Notes under the pieces: model-generated
What the model was told of the DNA's origin: nothing
Seen by the model: the letters and a program-made list of their open reading frames with translations, nothing else
Database searches by the model: none
Made by a program: the position numbers and the translations under genes
Part shown: piece by piece, positions 18,328 through 26,716 of the stretch
How the letters are laid out: each line of letters begins with the position of its first letter
Position numbering within the stretch: position 1 is the first letter of the stretch
DNA from: Pseudoalteromonas xiamenensis
GTDB lineage: Bacteria > Pseudomonadota > Gammaproteobacteria > Enterobacterales > Alteromonadaceae
DNA length: 64,000 bases
Direction: 5' to 3'
Assembly (NCBI RefSeq): GCF_030994125.1
Contig: NZ_CP099917.1
Span: 3,394,001 to 3,458,000, forward strand

Positions 18328-19600
18328 GCTTAACTTTACATTACCCGCTCTTTTGGCTGTTTCCTGCGTGTTTGCGAGTCTGGATGTGAATGCCGCATCT
18401 ACCGAACAAAGTCTACTAAACGATATTCAAAAAAGTCAGCAAGCGCTTGCTAAAACAACAGAGCAAATCCGTGTAGAACGTCGTCAACTTGGAAAAGCGT
18501 TATTTAAGCAATCTCAGGCAGTCGAAAAGTTGCGTGAACAAGCTGCGGTTGCTCAGCGCGTATTAGACGAACAAAATCTAAGTTTGAGTACGCTAGAGAA
18601 ACGTCTACAAACATGGAAAGAGCAAGCTCAGTATCAACAGCATATGCTCTCTACTTTCGCGCGTGACGTTAAAGTTGATACAGGTTCTGATTTTGAAGCG
18701 CAGTTAGACGCACTGAATGTTGTTGCCAAAAACATGGCTGAGAGTTTGACGCCAAAATGGCAATCTCAGTCTTTAGTACTCACAGATGGCAAAATTGAGC
18801 TGGGGCACATTCTAGATTTAGGTCCTGTAAAACTATACCAACATTCCGGTGAAGTTGGGCTGGCGTCGTTCATCGACAACACATGGCGTGCAGAATATGC
18901 CTATTCAGCAACGCAATCTCAGTCTTGGCAGGGTGAAAAAAATGCTCAGTTAGTGTTTGATCCAAGCCAAAGCCGCGCCCTTTTGCAAGCGCAAACCAAA
19001 GAAACCGTTTATCAGCACCTCACTAAAGGTGGTGTGTGGGTTATTCCGATTGTGCTATTTGCACTGTTCGCGTTGTGTATCGCGGCATACAAAGCGCTGC
19101 AATTGTGGCGACTTCCTAGTCTGCCAAGTGTTGCAGGGCTTCGTGTCTTGCAGTCCTCTCCTGAGCGATTTGCTGCAATGGGCATCGCTGGTCAACTTTT
19201 ACATGTGTGGCATCAATTCGCTCCGGGTCAGCAGCGTGACGACGAGTTATATAACACCTTGTTAGCCGCGCGTGAAAAGCTAGAACGTTATGTCGGTGCC
19301 ATCGCGATTACCGCATCCGTTGCGCCTTTGCTTGGTCTACTTGGTACGGTTTCTGGGATGATAGACACCTTCAAAATGATGACGTTGTTTGGCGCCGGTG
19401 ACCCTCAAGTCGTTTCAGGCGGAATTTCACAAGCGTTGATCACGACCGAACTCGGTCTTGTGGTTGCGATCCCTGCATTGATTTGTCATGCGTTACTTAA
19501 TCGCAAGGTAAAAAGTTATTACCATCAGTTGGAAAGCATCGCGTTGTCGTTGAGTCAGCAAGTCGTCGGCGCGGACAATATCACGAAGGAGGCCGCATGA
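18320..19600 (+). CDS. TtpC-like MotA/TolQ/ExbB channel protein with periplasmic coiled coil
   Basis: 426 residues. A signal peptide (to about residue 25) and coiled coil (30-110) precede a periplasmic domain, then a membrane helix (VWVIPIVLFALFALCIAAY), a cytoplasmic loop, and the paired ExbB helices: ASVAPLLGLLGTVSGMIDTF and LITTELGLVVAIPALICHALL. This is the arrangement of TtpC, the extra channel-like subunit essential in Vibrio TonB2 systems. It should act with the ExbB, ExbD and TonB proteins that follow. It overlaps the next gene by ATGA. Confidence 0.88.
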   Translation: MVKLNFTLPALLAVSCVFASLDVNAASTEQSLLNDIQKSQQALAKTTEQIRVERRQLGKALFKQSQAVEKLREQAAVAQRVLDEQNLSLSTLEKRLQTWKEQAQYQQHMLSTFARDVKVDTGSDFEAQLDALNVVAKNMAESLTPKWQSQSLVLTDGKIELGHILDLGPVKLYQHSGEVGLASFIDNTWRAEYAYSATQSQSWQGEKNAQLVFDPSQSRALLQAQTKETVYQHLTKGGVWVIPIVLFALFALCIAAYKALQLWRLPSLPSVAGLRVLQSSPERFAAMGIAGQLLHVWHQFAPGQQRDDELYNTLLAAREKLERYVGAIAITASVAPLLGLLGTVSGMIDTFKMMTLFGAGDPQVVSGGISQALITTELGLVVAIPALICHALLNRKVKSYYHQLESIALSLSQQVVGADNITKEAA

Positions 19601-19950
19601 ATGAGATCCTAACGAATCCATTGTGTTGGTTTATGTTTGTCGTGGCAGCGGCAAGTTATTACTACAGCTTTGTGTGTTTATTCAGTGAGCAAGTTTGCCC
19701 TAAAGTGATGTTGGGGCTTGATACAGCGCAAGTACTAACCGCGGCATTGCCGCTACTTGGGCTACTTGGTACGATTGTGGGGTTATTACAATCTTTCAAT
19801 GCATTATCTCTAGGATTAGGGGCAGACAGCGCCAGTTTAACCGCGGGTATTGCTGATGCCTTGTATACAACAGAACTGGGGTTACTGTTAGCTATCCCAG
19901 GTTGGTTACTCGGTTCACAAAAGCCTAAATCAAGCGGAGCTTTGAACTGA
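19597..19950 (+). CDS. Minimal ExbB-like proton channel subunit
   Basis: Only 117 residues, against about 175 or more for ExbB2 proteins. It keeps a first helix (residues 8-30), then ALPLLGLLGTIVGLLQSFNAL and ADALYTTELGLLLAIPGWLLG, the two helices that line the ExbB/TolQ pore. The large cytoplasmic loop is almost absent and there is no C-terminal cytoplasmic tail. Flanking reading frames are intact and overlap it at both ends (ATGA at each junction), so the shortness is not an obvious deletion. Likely the second channel subunit next to TtpC. Confidence 0.83.
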   Translation: MNEILTNPLCWFMFVVAAASYYYSFVCLFSEQVCPKVMLGLDTAQVLTAALPLLGLLGTIVGLLQSFNALSLGLGADSASLTAGIADALYTTELGLLLAIPGWLLGSQKPKSSGALN

Positions 19951-20351
19951 TGCAAAGCCGGCTCCAACATCGTTTAGAATCACAGGATAAAGGCATTGAT
20001 ATGTCGCCGTTAATCGACGTTGTATTTATTCTGCTGATTTTCTTTATTGTTACTACTGTATTTGTACGTGAAACAGGGGTTGAGGTTGATAAGCCTCAAT
20101 CCATGACAGCGAGTCAGATACCAAGTCGAGTTATCCTGCTTGGTATTACCGCGCAAGGTCAGGTGTTTTACGATGGTGCAAACATTGGTGTCGCGGGGAT
20201 TCGGGCTACGTTACAACCCTTGCTGGCACAAGATGATAAACCGGTGTTGTTGCAAGTTGATAAAACAGTACCGACGTCACTGCTCGTTCAGGTGATGGAT
20301 GAAGCCAAATTGGCTGGAGCCGCTGCCGTTAGTATCGCAACAAAGCAGTAG
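19950..20351 (+). CDS. exbD: ExbD-family biopolymer transport protein
   Basis: 133 residues: a short cytoplasmic start, one membrane helix (DMSPLIDVVFILLIFFIVTT) with the proton-carrying D23, and a periplasmic domain of about 85 residues (VILLGITAQGQVFYDGANI). Size and motif are standard for ExbD. It partners with the two ExbB-type subunits upstream and energises the TonB protein encoded next. Confidence 0.93.
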   Translation: MQSRLQHRLESQDKGIDMSPLIDVVFILLIFFIVTTVFVRETGVEVDKPQSMTASQIPSRVILLGITAQGQVFYDGANIGVAGIRATLQPLLAQDDKPVLLQVDKTVPTSLLVQVMDEAKLAGAAAVSIATKQ

Positions 20352-20361
20352 GCGCGCATTG

Positions 20362-21003
20362 ATGAAAGCAAATGTAAGTAAGCAAGTACAGCAACGGGCT
20401 GTTGCCGCCAGTTTGGTTTTAGTTGCTGCCTTGATGCTGCTGCTCAAAGGGGTCCAATTACTGCAAAGTGAAGTGGAGCCAACGTATACCGTTCGTGAAG
20501 TGGAACTGGCTTTGCCACTTCCACCGCCACCGCCACCACCGCCTGCAGCAGAACAACCGCAGCAATCGCAAATGTTGGCACTGGCAGTACCTGGCGCAGG
20601 AGCAAGTCTCCCTATCACGCTTGATTTAACGGCGCCTTCATTGGACGTCACTATTGATACACCTCAACTTAGTATTACCGATCCACAGTGGCAGGACGTA
20701 GAAGTTGATTGGCAAGCCGTTAATTTAGATTCACTGGATGGTCTGCCGAGTCTGCTGACACCTTTACGCGTGGTGTTTCCAAAGTCATTGGTAAGCCAGG
20801 GCGTTAAAACGGTTCTGGTTAAGTTGGATGTCGTGATAGACGAGCAGGGTGCAGTAACACTGGTGAGTGTTGTAAGCAATCCTTACCCTGAACTGAAACC
20901 GCAAATTGACAAGTTAGTGAAACAAAGTCGATTTACGGCGCCAAAACAAAATCAACAAGCGGTCAGAGCTCGTTTCGTCTGGCCAATTGAATTAACTCAA
21001 TAG
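20362..21003 (+). CDS. tonB: TonB-family energy transducer
   Basis: The ATG at 20362 is used as start, giving 213 residues; an in-frame start inside exbD would add 21 residues ahead of the membrane anchor. It has one N-terminal helix (AVAASLVLVAALMLLLKGV), a very short proline stretch (LPLPPPPPPPPAAE) and a C-terminal TonB domain (FPKSLVSQGVKTVLVKLDVVIDEQGAV–RFTAPKQN). The proline/lysine span is shorter than in classical TonB, like TonB2, whose reach is helped by TtpC. It contacts TonB boxes of outer-membrane receptors, probably including the siderophore receptor here. Confidence 0.88.
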   Translation: MKANVSKQVQQRAVAASLVLVAALMLLLKGVQLLQSEVEPTYTVREVELALPLPPPPPPPPAAEQPQQSQMLALAVPGAGASLPITLDLTAPSLDVTIDTPQLSITDPQWQDVEVDWQAVNLDSLDGLPSLLTPLRVVFPKSLVSQGVKTVLVKLDVVIDEQGAVTLVSVVSNPYPELKPQIDKLVKQSRFTAPKQNQQAVRARFVWPIELTQ

Positions 21004-21014
21004 TAAGAATTTAG

Positions 21015-22400
21015 ATGGTTAAGTTTTCTTTTATCTGGTTATCTCTCGGTCTGTTTAGTGCTGTGCCAAGTGCCTTTGCGGGTATTGATTACAGTCGCTC
21101 GGAATTGTTGCTGGAAGCTCCTTCAGTGTCTGTGCCTGTTTTTACTTATCGAGACAAACAACAAAGTTTGACCGTTGCACCTCACGAAGCCGCCTTTATG
21201 ACAGACCTAAGGCCACTGCTCGAAAAACAACAGTATGCGAAAGTGGCCGAAGCATTTTCAGGTCGAGTCATTGAAAAAGACAGTCCGGCCCTTTTACAGT
21301 TACAAGGACAGGTTCTACTTACGTTAAAACGTTACCCAGAAGCCATTAAGGTGCTGAATGCAGCCGTATCGAAAGCGCCGGAGCTAGTCAGTGCGCAGCG
21401 CAGTTTAGCGCTTGCCTACATTTTAAATAAGCAACCAAACGAAGCAAGAGCGCCAATCCAAACGGCGTTAAGTTTGGGGGCAAACGAAGCTGCGCTATAC
21501 GGTCAACTCGCGTTTTTGAATTTACAGCAATATGGGCCTTGGAGTGCGATTGCAGGTTACCGTCAGGCGCTTTTTTTAGAACCAACCAACGTGCAGTGGA
21601 AACAAGGTTTGGCGCATGCGCTAACTCAAGCCCATGCATACAGTGAGGCCGGTGCCCTGCTAGCAGAACTGATCAATCAAGATACTGACAACGTGCAGTG
21701 GTGGCTACAAGCTGCATTCTTAGAATTAAATCAGCAGCAATTCGAAAAAGCGTTACATCGCTTGGACGTAGCTATGCGATTGGCTAAAGTGCAAAAGTCG
21801 ACGAGCTACAACGCGGACAATTTGTTGCTACTCGCGAAATTACACATTCAATATGGCAGTACGCAAGCGGGTCTGACAGCACTTGATTCCGCACTTAGTC
21901 AAACGGACAAAAAAGACACAGCAAAAGCGGAGCATGATGTTGTGCAATTGGCCGCGTGGTTTGCGTCTTTGGAAAAATGGAGTGCCTTGCAAGACTTATT
22001 TACCTTGAGTGAAAAACGTAAACTGAGCAAAGCGTCGTCTGCAATGTGGCTCGCGAGAGCGAAACACGCATTAGCAACAAAGCAAGTTTCAAAAGCTGAA
22101 AAGCTGTTACTTGATGGATTATCGACGTCACCGAGTGACGGCAATGGCTTGCTGTTACTGGCCAATTTGTATCGCGAGGCAGGCAATAGCGTGGATGCCG
22201 TAGTTTATTATCAGCGTGCCAGTGCCATTGAAGAAGTCAAAGAGGCTGCACTCCTAGGCCAAGCTCAACTCTATATTGATGACAAAGACTACGCCAATGC
22301 TGTTGCGTTACTTCGCAAAGTGCTAAAACACAACCCAGAGCGCCATGAACTTCGTGCGAACATTAAAAACCTAGAACAGTTGATGCGTTATGAAGGTTAA
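21015..22400 (+). CDS. Tetratricopeptide-repeat periplasmic protein of the TonB2-type operon
   Basis: 461 residues with a signal peptide (residues 1-22, ending PSAFAG). From about residue 70 to the end it is built of TPR helices, e.g. ALLQLQGQVLLTLKRYPEAIKVL, GANEAALYGQLAFLNLQQYG, and EAALLGQAQLYIDDKDYANAVALL. TPR proteins of this size terminate ttpC–tonB2 operons in several marine genera. It probably scaffolds the complex in the periplasm. It overlaps the PepSY gene by 11 bases, so the two are translationally coupled. Confidence 0.87.
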   Translation: MVKFSFIWLSLGLFSAVPSAFAGIDYSRSELLLEAPSVSVPVFTYRDKQQSLTVAPHEAAFMTDLRPLLEKQQYAKVAEAFSGRVIEKDSPALLQLQGQVLLTLKRYPEAIKVLNAAVSKAPELVSAQRSLALAYILNKQPNEARAPIQTALSLGANEAALYGQLAFLNLQQYGPWSAIAGYRQALFLEPTNVQWKQGLAHALTQAHAYSEAGALLAELINQDTDNVQWWLQAAFLELNQQQFEKALHRLDVAMRLAKVQKSTSYNADNLLLLAKLHIQYGSTQAGLTALDSALSQTDKKDTAKAEHDVVQLAAWFASLEKWSALQDLFTLSEKRKLSKASSAMWLARAKHALATKQVSKAEKLLLDGLSTSPSDGNGLLLLANLYREAGNSVDAVVYYQRASAIEEVKEAALLGQAQLYIDDKDYANAVALLRKVLKHNPERHELRANIKNLEQLMRYEG

Positions 22401-22977
22401 GCGTGCTATTTGGCCTGTAAAGGCAAACAGTCAGGCAGTTAAGTTTGCGCGCAGTATTCACGTTTATACCGCCGTGTTAATGCTGTTTGTATTGTGTTTC
22501 TTTGCAATTACGGGCATTACATTAAACCATGCGAATTGGGTCGGTGAGCCTGCTATCACCAAACATACATGGACAATATCGAGTGGCGCAGACACGGTAA
22601 ACGAAGCAGACATTCAAGCCAGTATTGAAGCGAAAACCAATTTTGATTTTGCTGATGCGACCATCGAGCACGATGAGGGACTATGGTTGATTGATGCTCA
22701 GCTCGCCGGTGAGCAGTGGCAACTTGAAATTGATGGTGAAACAAAAGAGGTTGTTGCGACTCATATTGACTATGGCTGGATGGCAAAACTAAACGATTGG
22801 CATAAAGGCAGACACACTCCCAAGTTGTGGAACTGGATGCTGGACGTGATGGCTGTCATCATTGTTGTTTTCTGTTTGTCGGGGCTCTGGTTGTTACTGC
22901 CAAACAAGAAAAAGTTGCTCCCAGTTTTTATATGGGGCACTGCGGGCACGGTGTTGTGGCTGCTAACTTTGCTCTAA
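22390..22977 (+). CDS. PepSY-associated transmembrane protein
   Basis: 195 residues: helix 1 near 25-47 (HVYTAVLMLFVLCFFAITGITLNH), a periplasmic PepSY-like domain (about 50-130), and two C-terminal helices (MLDVMAVIIVVFCLSGLWLLL and VFIWGTAGTVLWLLTLL). Histidines near the helix ends (HVYT, LNDWHKGRHT) recall PepSY_TM proteins, which include ferric-reductase-like members in siderophore loci. It ends the iron operon. Reduction or release of siderophore iron is plausible but not shown. Confidence 0.87.
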   Translation: MKVKRAIWPVKANSQAVKFARSIHVYTAVLMLFVLCFFAITGITLNHANWVGEPAITKHTWTISSGADTVNEADIQASIEAKTNFDFADATIEHDEGLWLIDAQLAGEQWQLEIDGETKEVVATHIDYGWMAKLNDWHKGRHTPKLWNWMLDVMAVIIVVFCLSGLWLLLPNKKKLLPVFIWGTAGTVLWLLTLL

Positions 22978-23023
22978 CTCTCTGTTATTAAGTAAAAATA
23001 AATTGACTCAAAAGGAATTGAGC

Positions 23024-23341
23024 ATGACTCAGTTGAGCGAAAACAACGAACAATTGGCTTGCGTGAATTTAAAAGTGGTGAAGGACGGAGAAGTACTGCC
23101 ATCGGTGGTGTTAAAAGATGGTACTCAAGTTCAAACCGGAACGGTCGCAACGATGCTTCACAATGTCGCGCTGTACAATCAAGGTCAGCGCGGCAAGGTT
23201 GAAGAAGAACTTCGGCTTGCTGTACCAACACTTATTAAAGTGGGCCTGTTCGAGTTGTTTACGGTAGATGAATGGATTGAGGGTGAAAACCCCGGAAGGC
23301 GCTTTGTTGGAAAATGTGCCAAAAATTATCTTCATAAATAA
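23024..23341 (+). CDS. Small conserved cytoplasmic protein, unknown function
   Basis: The start is the ATG at 23024, preceded by AAAGGA; an in-frame TTG at 23003 lacks such a site. The 105-residue product has no signal or membrane segment. It is a compact alpha/beta protein with LKDGTQVQTGTVATMLHNVALYNQG and LIKVGLFELFTVDEWI. It resembles small single-domain proteins of unknown function in gammaproteobacteria. It follows the iron operon by 46 bases and may be co-transcribed. No function is assigned. Confidence 0.7.
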   Translation: MTQLSENNEQLACVNLKVVKDGEVLPSVVLKDGTQVQTGTVATMLHNVALYNQGQRGKVEEELRLAVPTLIKVGLFELFTVDEWIEGENPGRRFVGKCAKNYLHK

Positions 23342-23557
23342 CCATCTAGGTAATCTAACACTTTGTTACACCGTATTTATTTTCTCTTGCCATGCTTTCT
23401 TAATACCACTTTGACCTTAGAATGAATATGAATCATTGACCCGAGAGGCCTCTGCTAAAAAATGAAAGCTTTGTAAACGACCAAAGTATGCAGTACGTGC
23501 TTGAGAGGGTTGTGACCTGTCTCGTTAATCGCTAAATGTCTTTTTTCTGCCATTAAA

Positions 23558-23585
23558 TTGTCATACCTAGCGGGTTTAATATCTG
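23558..23585 (+). promoter_or_regulatory. Candidate phnW promoter
   Basis: TTGTCA (23558-23563) and TATCTG (23580-23585) are separated by 16 bases. The GntR-type palindrome overlaps the -10 position, the usual layout for repression. Confidence 0.45.
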
Positions 23586-23597
23586 GTATAGACCAGC
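23582..23597. promoter_or_regulatory. PhnF/HutC-type operator upstream of phnW
   Basis: CTGGT-ATAG-ACCAG is a perfect inverted repeat at 23583-23596, 14 bases before the phnW start codon. Its core TGGTATAGACCA agrees with the operator I recall for the phosphonate-associated repressor PhnF of Mycobacterium smegmatis. A near-identical palindrome lies upstream of the TonB-receptor operon at 37989-38002. Confidence 0.75.
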
Positions 23598-23610
23598 TAG
23601 AGGCGAAGCA

Positions 23611-24705
23611 ATGAAAAACAAATATTTACTTTTAACCCCAGGGCCATTGAGTACATCGCAATCGGTTAAAGCGGTGATGATGCAAGATTTCTGTACTTGG
23701 GATGACGATTACAATGTTGATGTGGTTCAGAAAATTCGTACCGAGTTGGGCCAACTTGCATCAAAAAATTCCGAATATACGGTGACGTTAATGCAAGGCA
23801 GTGGTACGGCAAGTGTCGAATCAGCGATTGGTTCACTGATCCCATCGACAGGCAAATTGTTGGTGGTGAACAACGGTGCATACGGCGCTCGAATTGCGGA
23901 AATTACGGAGTATTTAGGAATAGAATCGGTGGTACTCGAGTTTGGTGAAACTGAGTCACCGAGCCTTGCAGTCATCGAGCGTGTGTTACAAGAAGAGGAA
24001 GGTATTACTCACGTTGCGGTAGTCCACTGTGAAACGACAACGGGTATGTTAAATCCCGTTTCAGATATTGCGCTGCTTGCAAAACGTTTTGGCAAAGTCA
24101 TGATTCTGGACGCAATGAGTAGCTTTGGTGGGATTCCTTTTGATTTAGCTGACTGGAACATTGACGTAATGATCAGTTCGTCTAATAAATGCATTCAAGG
24201 TGTCCCAGGATTCGGTTTTGTTATCGCAAAAAAAAGCATCATGGCGGCTTCCAAAGGCATTGCGAGGTCGCTATCGCTCGACTTGGTCTCACAATGGGAA
24301 ACAATGGAAAAATCTCGTGGTAAATGGCGTTTTACTTCGCCAACGCACGTCGTTCGTGCATTCAGTACGGCGTTAGATGAGTTGGCGCAAGAAGGTGGCA
24401 TAGAAGCGCGTTTCCAACGTTACCAACAAAATCAAAGGTTGTTAGTGCAAGGGATGCGTGAATTAGGATTTGAAACTTTGCTCGCAGATGGTTTGCATTC
24501 ACCTATCATCACTTCGTTCTATTCGCCAAAAGCGTCTAATTACGATTTTAAGCGCTTTTACGATGCGTTGAAGCAGGAGGGGTTTGTCATCTATCCCGGC
24601 AAAGTATCTAATGCAGATTGCTTTAGGATTGGTAATATTGGCGAAATCTATCGCGAAGACATTGAGCGATTACTGAGTGCGATTGCAACAGTAAAATTCT
24701 GGTAG
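23611..24705 (+). CDS. phnW: 2-aminoethylphosphonate:pyruvate transaminase
   Basis: 364 residues, the normal PhnW length. It is a fold-type I aminotransferase beginning with [28 protein letters not shown] holds the phosphate-binding turn, D167 ([11 protein letters not shown]) faces the pyridine nitrogen and K193 (SSSNKCIQG) is the PLP lysine. It converts 2-aminoethylphosphonate plus pyruvate to phosphonoacetaldehyde plus alanine in the cytoplasm; the aldehyde is the substrate of PhnX, encoded at 32946-33755. An AGAGG ribosome site lies 7 bases upstream. Control by the adjacent GntR repressor through the palindrome at 23583 is likely. Confidence 0.96.
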   Translation: MKNKYLLLTPGPLSTSQSVKAVMMQDFCTWDDDYNVDVVQKIRTELGQLASKNSEYTVTLMQGSGTASVESAIGSLIPSTGKLLVVNNGAYGARIAEITEYLGIESVVLEFGETESPSLAVIERVLQEEEGITHVAVVHCETTTGMLNPVSDIALLAKRFGKVMILDAMSSFGGIPFDLADWNIDVMISSSNKCIQGVPGFGFVIAKKSIMAASKGIARSLSLDLVSQWETMEKSRGKWRFTSPTHVVRAFSTALDELAQEGGIEARFQRYQQNQRLLVQGMRELGFETLLADGLHSPIITSFYSPKASNYDFKRFYDALKQEGFVIYPGKVSNADCFRIGNIGEIYREDIERLLSAIATVKFW

Positions 24706-24735
24706 TTTTTGAGTGTAAAAGAGAGTAACAAGCTG

Positions 24736-24798
24736 AAGGCGACTAACTTCTATTGGTTTAATAACGAACCAGTTAGATGGTAGTTGCCTTATTTTTTT
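24736..24798 (+). terminator. Terminator of phnW
   Basis: AAGGCGACTA (24736-24745) pairs with TAGTTGCCTT (24781-24790) through one G·T pair; inside, CTAACT/AGTTAG-type pairing extends the stem. A T7 run follows at 24792-24798. It lies in the convergent gap between phnW and the GntR gene. Confidence 0.75.
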
Positions 24799-24858
24799 AA
24801 AGACCGAAAGAACAAAGATAATAGAATGTTTTGTTGTCTCTTTGTCACAGGCTCGACC

Positions 24859-25545
24859 TTAATGGCCTTCAACAACCATCTCGATGGCGTCGTGAAGCCA
24901 ATATTCAATATTGAAATCAATCAAATCATTGTCCGCACTATAACGAGAGCGGGTGATTTTCAAGCAAGGGGCGCCATTGTTCTTTTCGAGGACTTCGGCA
25001 ACATCATCCGGTAATACGGTCACACTTATCTGACAGGTTTCATGGCTTATTTCTACGGCATAGATGTTTGCCATAACCTCAGTAATCGAACCGTCTAAGC
25101 GTTGTTTTTCTAAATCGACAAACCGCGCTTTGGCACAATGAATTGCTTCAAACATGATAGCCCGTTCATTCAAAGAGCGTACACGGCTCAGGCAATAAAG
25201 TGCACCATTGCCAAGCTCTGTACACATCGTGTTATCCAACAATGTGTTGAGTGATACGATGCGTGTTTGAGGCGTAAAATTTTGTTCTTGTGCGAGTAAA
25301 TTGAAGTTTACTTTTTTTGCAGGATTCCACTTGAGTTTTTCAGGTGTTACAAACCAACCGCGACGCTTTTGACTGTAAATCAACCCTTCTGCTTCGAGGC
25401 GCGCGAGCGCTTCTCTAACGGTTATACGAGTTGAGTTGAATTGATCTTGTAGTGTTCGCTCTGAAGGGAGCTTGCAACCGGGTTGCAATTCACCTGTAGC
25501 CAGTCTTTCTTGCAAATGATGACGAATTTGTTGGTAAAGTAGCAT
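24859..25545 (-). CDS. GntR-family repressor with UTRA domain (PhnF/HutC type)
   Basis: 228 residues. The winged-helix domain covers about 1-70 (LPSERTLQDQFNSTRITVREALARLEAEGLIYS) and the rest is a UTRA effector domain (LSRVRSLNERAIMFE, EKNNGAPCLKITRSRYSADNDLIDFNIEYWLHD). HutC-subfamily regulators bind short palindromes and respond to small ligands. It is convergent with phnW, and two matching palindromes control phnW and the TonB-receptor/phnX operon, so it probably senses a phosphonate or a degradation product. No copy of the palindrome was seen before its own gene. Confidence 0.9.
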   Translation of the reverse strand: MLLYQQIRHHLQERLATGELQPGCKLPSERTLQDQFNSTRITVREALARLEAEGLIYSQKRRGWFVTPEKLKWNPAKKVNFNLLAQEQNFTPQTRIVSLNTLLDNTMCTELGNGALYCLSRVRSLNERAIMFEAIHCAKARFVDLEKQRLDGSITEVMANIYAVEISHETCQISVTVLPDDVAEVLEKNNGAPCLKITRSRYSADNDLIDFNIEYWLHDAIEMVVEGH

Positions 25546-25658
25546 AGCAAATAGAGTTCCTAAATCCGTTTTAAGTGTATCGTTGCTTTATGACACTTTT
25601 AAGACTTGTTGGCGTCGCGCATCATCACTGGTATTTTCAATGCGTTTGAATAAGAGAC

Positions 25659-25967
25659 TCAGTCCTCTGGTCCTTTCGTTGTAAAAATTAGGTGCTTGCG
25701 CATGTCCTTTAGAATAACGCCTTTTTTCAACATCGCACCACTTAAGCGCTTTTGCCATTTCAACAAGTCCGGTTTTGCCGTTTCTAAGGTTTGTTCATTT
25801 TCAAATTGAAAACACAGTAACAGGGAGCTTGGAAACAAATGGTATTCCATTGTGAACCAACATTGCAGCATGCCAGGAATTTCAGCTCGACCTTGTTCTT
25901 CAAGTCTATCTGCGACGTCTAACACGAGAGCTTGTTGTTTTAATTGTACGGCAGAAAGTTTTTTCAT
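25659..25967 (-). CDS. Small conserved hypothetical protein
   Basis: 102 residues from the ATG at 25967; an in-frame ATG ten codons upstream (25997) is also possible, as neither has a strong ribosome site. The protein is cytoplasmic with an alpha/beta look: MKKLSAVQLKQQALVLDVAD, then MEYHLFPSSLLLCFQFEN and a basic C-terminus (KGVILKDMRKHLIFTTKG). I do not recognise the family. It stands between the GntR regulator and a helical lipoprotein, on the same strand, with separate upstream sequence. Confidence 0.65.
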   Translation of the reverse strand: MKKLSAVQLKQQALVLDVADRLEEQGRAEIPGMLQCWFTMEYHLFPSSLLLCFQFENEQTLETAKPDLLKWQKRLSGAMLKKGVILKDMRKHLIFTTKGPED

Positions 25968-26191
25968 TGTGGGTATCCAGTCTGTTTGGCAAATCATTGC
26001 GGCAGGAAAAGCCGATTATAACCAAGATTAGGCAATGTCAACAATCTAGAAACCATACGGCAGGGCAAGATAGGGTAGAGCGATACGTTGTTTTCGACGT
26101 TTTGCACGTTTTTGTGTTGTGAGTCTTACAACGCTTGATTAGCCAACAATTCAAAAATGCACGTGCTCACAACAAAATGAGAATGGAAGAT

Positions 26192-26217
26192 AAAAGAGCG
26201 CTTTGCGCTCTTTTTTT
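26192..26217. terminator. Strong bidirectional-type hairpin terminator
   Basis: AAAAGAGCGC and GCGCTCTTTT form a 10-bp stem with a 3-nt loop, followed by a T7 run on the plus strand and an A-flank giving a shorter T-run on the minus strand. It lies 36 bases beyond the stop of the leftward helical lipoprotein gene, which it most probably terminates. Confidence 0.8.
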
Positions 26218-26252
26218 AGGTTGGGTTGGATGTCTTACTCAATTAAAACGGA

Positions 26253-26651
26253 TTACTTTGAGGCTAGTTTCGCCTTAGCTTCGGCGATTTTAGCTTGTAG
26301 TTCAGCCAGTTTTTCTTTTGCTTCCTGACTAAGCTCACCCGCTTCGTCTTTCGATTCATCCCACGCTTCTAGGGCCAATTTGCGAGATTCTTCCAGTAAG
26401 TCAGATAAGTTGTCTTGGCCTTCACTTGTCGCTTCCGCGGCAAGTTCTTTGGCTTCTTTGACCATGTCGTTTATGGATTGGCTGTTCCATTCGTCTTTTT
26501 TACTTTTAACTTCTGCTACCGCGTCATTCCATGCTTCTTTGACAGACGTTTGTGCTTTTTGAGCTGACTCTTTTACTTCGTTAGCGTCTTCACACGCTGT
26601 CAATACGAGTGCGCTACTGACCACAACTAAGAGTGCGAGTAATGGTTTCAT
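26253..26651 (-). CDS. Small alpha-helical lipoprotein
   Basis: 132 residues with a lipoprotein signal ending in LVLTACED. Everything after the cysteine is charged, alanine-rich helix (for example VKEAKELAAEATSEGQDN and LAELQAKIAEAKAKLASK) with heptad-like spacing, so a rod-like periplasmic coiled coil is expected. This recalls Lpp-like or YtxH-like stress lipoproteins, but no family could be fixed. It has its own terminator and a GGAG-like ribosome site (AAAGGAGAAACC) before the ATG. Confidence 0.78.
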   Translation of the reverse strand: MKPLLALLVVVSSALVLTACEDANEVKESAQKAQTSVKEAWNDAVAEVKSKKDEWNSQSINDMVKEAKELAAEATSEGQDNLSDLLEESRKLALEAWDESKDEAGELSQEAKEKLAELQAKIAEAKAKLASK

Positions 26652-26716
26652 CGGTTTCTCCTTTTCGATTAGTTGTGTAGTAGCATATCAGCCCTAAACT
26701 AAATCTCAGATGAATT

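Noticed and set aside
20299..20361. Earlier tonB start inside exbD
   Set aside because: It would put 21 residues of exbD overlap before the membrane anchor; the ATG at 20362 directly precedes a normal anchor.
23421..23437. Fur-like sequence AATGA...TCATT downstream of the small conserved gene
   Set aside because: The spacing does not fit the Fur consensus and it is about 170 bases from the nearest start codon.
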